Part shown: positions 60,715 to 64,000 of the stretch, in pieces
Numbering within the stretch: position 1 is the first letter of the stretch
How the letters are laid out: each line of letters opens with the position of its first letter
Virus record (IMG/VR): IMGVR_UViG_3300030419_006795
Coordinates: 37,933 to 101,932 of that record
Length of the DNA: 64,000 bases
Strand: one strand, 5' to 3'
Source of the DNA: a virus
The notes under the pieces: model-generated
Told to the model about the DNA's origin: nothing
The model's input: the letters and a program-made list of their open reading frames with translations, nothing else
Database searches by the model: none
Program-made: the position numbers and the translations under genes

Positions 60715-63700
60715 TTAATCGCCAGATCCAAAGGGGAACTCCACAGGAATCAAATAGGGTGACATTACCATGTCGCCCGGTTCGGAGAAATACCCACCCT
60801 CATCGTCGCCGGCGCTTAGGGCGATGTCGACGCCGATGCCTTCTCCTTCTTCTGATATTCGCATATAGCCACGGATATCATTTATGTCAAAATATGGCCA
60901 AAAGCCCATCACCCTTAATCTTCTAACGCCCTCAAGCAAATCTTCTATCAATTCGCGCATTGGAAGATCGATTTGGCCCCAGCCGCGGGTTTTCGACATA
61001 TTTTCGGCGCCTCGAAATGGATCTTGAGAATCTGGGCCGTTCTGAATATATCCCAAGGCGTTAAAGGGCCATCTGCCGGCAAAATAGCGATTATTAATTT
61101 GGTTTGCAGTTAAGCCAGAACATTGTTTTAAATGTTGCAGATACAGATCTACATAGCGTCGGAGACCTTTTCTAATTCTTTCGCGAAGTACTTGAAAGTC
61201 GTACGCTTTGTTTACTACTGATTCGCTGCCGGGAGTGTTCTCCGGAAGGTAAAAGTTCCCGCCTCCTGCACGTGATACGCCGGCGGCTAGGGCTTTTTCA
61301 GTGCCAGAAGTGCCTGCCTTGCCGCGGGAAGCCAATGTGGCTTCCATAAATAATTCCCACGCGCCTTTTCTCATTCCCCCCGGGGCAGTTCCTTCATCAA
61401 CCAAGCCCAGTTCGATATTCCTCAGCACATCGTATGTCTCATTAGAGGCCCCGGCGCCGATGAACGCGAGTCCTCGGCTGGTGCTGGGAGCGTACCCGTC
61501 AGAATAGTCGTCAAGGAATTTATCAAATATTTCAAATTGTTTAGCGGTGGGCGCCCGAATGCCTTTGCCGGCTGGCGGACTGGGATCCACATTTTCAGAA
61601 CTAACCGAATTATTATCCGTAGTTGTGATTGGTGTCATGTGTATGTGCAGCACCTCGTCGCCGGGGTTGTCAAACGTCACCGTGAAGAGCGCTCTTTTTA
61701 CGAGCAGCTGGAGACTAATCATTTGGTTGTGGACGATTCCTTCATCCGAGCATTTCTGTATGGTCTCCATATTAAATTGTGAAATTGCCCGGGCATATTG
61801 TTCGTACTCTACGCTTTCCATAATCGTATGATATATTGAAAACGCATCTGTAATTGGGTATGTTCCGGTAGGTAGGGGCATGCCGGCACCAGTATGAACG
61901 CCATGGTCGCCGGCACCATGATAGCTGTGGCCGTAACCATATGGGAAATCAAACGATGGTTCGCAAATGGGGTTTTTGGATGAGAACATGTTTTCGCGAG
62001 GTTCAAAGTTCTTATGCCATGAATATACGCCGGCTAACTCTTCAAACTTGTCACCCAAGTGCATGCCTCGGAAATTGGTATGCCAACTATTAACTAAACC
62101 GTTAAAGTCTTCAACAAATTCACGCAATGCATATATTGTACCAGATGTTGGATCGATCGATTGGATTATGTTAAGTGTCTTCTCGCGCATAACTGCGCTG
62201 TTGCCGCCGTAGCTGTTGTTCAGTAAATCTTGAACTAATACATAATATGCTACGGGCTTTGTCCACCAAGCATTGCCTAGGTTATTATAGAACATTTGGT
62301 GAAATTGATCTCCGAAAAATTCATTAAATTTCCCAGTGCGGTTATCGAAAGAGCACACCCTTTCAGCAAACGCCAAATAATCTTCGATTACGCTTCTCTG
62401 CCTTCTCAATTCGTTCCATATAACATAACACATGCCACCAATATTATTAATTACACTGTAGTCTGCCACGTATTTTAAATGAATCTTTTTTATTGGCGAG
62501 CCATTATGGGTAAATGATGCTTTTACTGAACAATCTTCTACACCAAACATTCCCATCACAGGTTCAGAAAAATAGAAAAATAATATTTTTTCCATTTTGT
62601 CGGGATTTTTTAATAAAGCCGGATGAGTTACTTGAGCATGTAATCCAGTGCCATAATGCCCGGGGCCCTCTGGATAGCCGTACAGATCATCATCGGCAGT
62701 GGCTCCCGTCTCAAAAGGTGAAAAGGTATCTCGGCGGCGCTGTAAGCCTAATTTTTCGGTGGTATTGTTAGTGCCAAACCAATCAATAGGATAATAACCC
62801 TCACCAGTTGTGATATCAGAATCACCAAAGGTTGCATCACCATCGTATGTGGCCACAGAAGGCTGTAAATACGGCTTTACTATGCGCATACTCAGATTTG
62901 TCGCAGTCTTTGATACATCAGTTCCATCGCCCGGATCATCAGTAGCTTGACGAGTCAATGTTGATGTGAATACGTGCTCTTGGGTACGACTAAGAATAGG
63001 CATAGAAACATTATCTGTGCCGGCAGCGCCGACGCCCCAATATTCGGACGCATCGTTATAATCTACCGCCGCTCTTTGTAGGGTGACTTGGTCGACAAAA
63101 AAGTATTTTGAAATAACACCAAAACCAAAATGATGCACTAATTTCTTAGTAAGCACAAAATGTTTGGCAGTCGGGTGATATATAGCCTTATACATCATGT
63201 TTTCCAAGTTTAACATAAACCAGCCATTAATTCTTTTTTTCAAAAAATCGGCATTAACTCTATCAAAGCTTAAACGATTTCTCGGGTCCGACATATCGCC
63301 GGCAGCAACAAGTCCGGTATTCATGTCAGTACCAGAGGGATCAAACCTTTCTCCCGGAATGTCAGAAGTTAACCATATTTTACTGTGGGGGGATGGGCCA
63401 AACTTAAAAGAGGTAGCTCCGTGATCGTACATTGGCAATACGCAAGAGTGCAGCTTGCGCTGAGTCCAAATATCTGCCGAGCCCATGCCGTACCCGGCAT
63501 CTATTTCGGAAGGGGCACAAAATTTTATTCCAGACGAAGATGCAGATCCGGGTACGCGCCTATCAAAATATTTAGAATTTCTAACCATTTTTTTATAGAC
63601 TCTCTCTGTCGACAAAAACATGCCCTTCAGCTGCTCCATCACATCGGAAAACGCATTTGCTATTATGCCGGCAGATGTGGTAGTCCGACGATCAGACATA

Positions 63701-64000
63701 AGCCTAAGTTGCTGATATAATTGAAAAAACATTTCAGGGTATTCAGCATATCCAATCAAATTACTAACAATGTATGAATAATATATCAATGCTGCGTTTT
63801 CTTTTTCGGTTTCCGTATTTATCAAAGACAATACCCTATCAGCTATTTCATTAGCAATTCTCTCGTTGTCATAATTTAAAGCTTTTACGTAATCCCCATT
63901 CGTATTCAATACCAATGGGCCCTGAAAAAGACGATCATCTTCTGTAAAATATTTGTACTCTCTAAAGTTGATCTCACCACCGTCAATCATGTGTTCGTAT
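60715..64000 (-). CDS. Giant virion-cluster protein, possibly cut at the window edge
   Basis: At least 1091 residues. The frame has an ATG at 63990 but stays open to the window edge (YEH before it), and the 10 bases before that ATG hold no ribosome binding site, so the true start may lie outside. It has helical segments near the N-terminus, many aromatic and Gly residues, and the motifs NGWFMLNLENMMYKAIYHPT and LRRYVDLYLQHLKQCSGLTA. I recognise no domain. As the first of the nine virion-type genes it is probably a major tail or baseplate part. Confidence 0.7.
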   Translation of the reverse strand, partial: YEHMIDGGEINFREYKYFTEDDRLFQGPLVLNTNGDYVKALNYDNERIANEIADRVLSLINTETEKENAALIYYSYIVSNLIGYAEYPEMFFQLYQQLRLMSDRRTTTSAGIIANAFSDVMEQLKGMFLSTERVYKKMVRNSKYFDRRVPGSASSSGIKFCAPSEIDAGYGMGSADIWTQRKLHSCVLPMYDHGATSFKFGPSPHSKIWLTSDIPGERFDPSGTDMNTGLVAAGDMSDPRNRLSFDRVNADFLKKRINGWFMLNLENMMYKAIYHPTAKHFVLTKKLVHHFGFGVISKYFFVDQVTLQRAAVDYNDASEYWGVGAAGTDNVSMPILSRTQEHVFTSTLTRQATDDPGDGTDVSKTATNLSMRIVKPYLQPSVATYDGDATFGDSDITTGEGYYPIDWFGTNNTTEKLGLQRRRDTFSPFETGATADDDLYGYPEGPGHYGTGLHAQVTHPALLKNPDKMEKILFFYFSEPVMGMFGVEDCSVKASFTHNGSPIKKIHLKYVADYSVINNIGGMCYVIWNELRRQRSVIEDYLAFAERVCSFDNRTGKFNEFFGDQFHQMFYNNLGNAWWTKPVAYYVLVQDLLNNSYGGNSAVMREKTLNIIQSIDPTSGTIYALREFVEDFNGLVNSWHTNFRGMHLGDKFEELAGVYSWHKNFEPRENMFSSKNPICEPSFDFPYGYGHSYHGAGDHGVHTGAGMPLPTGTYPITDAFSIYHTIMESVEYEQYARAISQFNMETIQKCSDEGIVHNQMISLQLLVKRALFTVTFDNPGDEVLHIHMTPITTTDNNSVSSENVDPSPPAGKGIRAPTAKQFEIFDKFLDDYSDGYAPSTSRGLAFIGAGASNETYDVLRNIELGLVDEGTAPGGMRKGAWELFMEATLASRGKAGTSGTEKALAAGVSRAGGGNFYLPENTPGSESVVNKAYDFQVLRERIRKGLRRYVDLYLQHLKQCSGLTANQINNRYFAGRWPFNALGYIQNGPDSQDPFRGAENMSKTRGWGQIDLPMRELIEDLLEGVRRLRVMGFWPYFDINDIRGYMRISEEGEGIGVDIALSAGDDEGGYFSEPGDMVMSPYLIPVEFPFGSGD

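Overview
The window is a contiguous 64 kb piece of a large tailed-phage genome with a contractile tail (a T4-like myovirus). Every gene I can support reads on the minus strand, so genes are transcribed from high to low coordinates. Many genes overlap by 1-20 bases or abut, and most have a clear Shine-Dalgarno. I see no tRNA, integrase, insertion sequence or CRISPR array. The head genes look T4-like, but the DNA polymerase is family A rather than T4-type family B. A phage ribosomal protein S21 and long Gly/Ser/Thr-rich fibre proteins add to a picture I associate with environmental, probably marine, phages. The host cannot be named from this sequence.

Layout in the direction of transcription. 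(1) 64.0-50.9 kb: nine virion-type proteins, mostly unrecognised, including two tandem paralogue pairs (about 54 and 52 kb); probably distal tail, baseplate or adhesion parts. (2) 50.8-45.6 kb: a DNA-metabolism island with a RuvC-like resolvase, an FKBP/SlyD-like prolyl isomerase, a primase and a single-chain Mre11-Rad50 (SbcD-SbcC) fusion. Three genes here have host-type -35/-10 promoters with 17-bp spacers. (3) 45.6-44.6 kb: holin-like and spanin-like membrane proteins, no endolysin in view. (4) 44.6-41.5 kb: small overlapping genes, several sharing an N-terminal amphipathic motif (MKIT..xLRxIIxEE), plus a 32-residue cysteine-rich microprotein. (5) 41.5-33.4 kb: large terminase, portal, four uncharacterised proteins, an FtsZ/tubulin-family GTPase, a three-helix membrane protein and the prohead protease. 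(6) 33.4-26.2 kb: a small protein, bS21 and two long fibre-like proteins. (7) 26.1-19.7 kb: scaffold, major capsid protein, a 170-residue structural protein in its own transcription unit, and gp13/14/15-like neck and tail-terminator proteins. (8) 19.6-1.2 kb: two tandem tail sheaths, tail tube, gp26-like zinc-ribbon protein with a possible frameshift extension, tape measure, a gp48/gp54-like pair, a gp53/LysM-like protein, baseplate hub and an unknown protein. (9) 1.2-0 kb: a family A DNA polymerase lacking an exonuclease domain, running off the left edge.

Gene order follows T4 in three blocks: 17-20-21-22-23, 13-14-15-18-19, and 26-51-29-48-54. Structural transcription units are preceded by a recurring element close to AAATACTANTTA, a candidate late promoter. 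Three intrinsic terminators separate units around the capsid and tail-chaperone genes.

The most unusual content is the FtsZ-like GTPase inside the head operon. Next are the family of small proteins with a shared N-terminal motif (possible capsid-targeting signals), the Cys-rich microprotein, the phage bS21, the duplicated sheath and the possible tail-chaperone frameshift.
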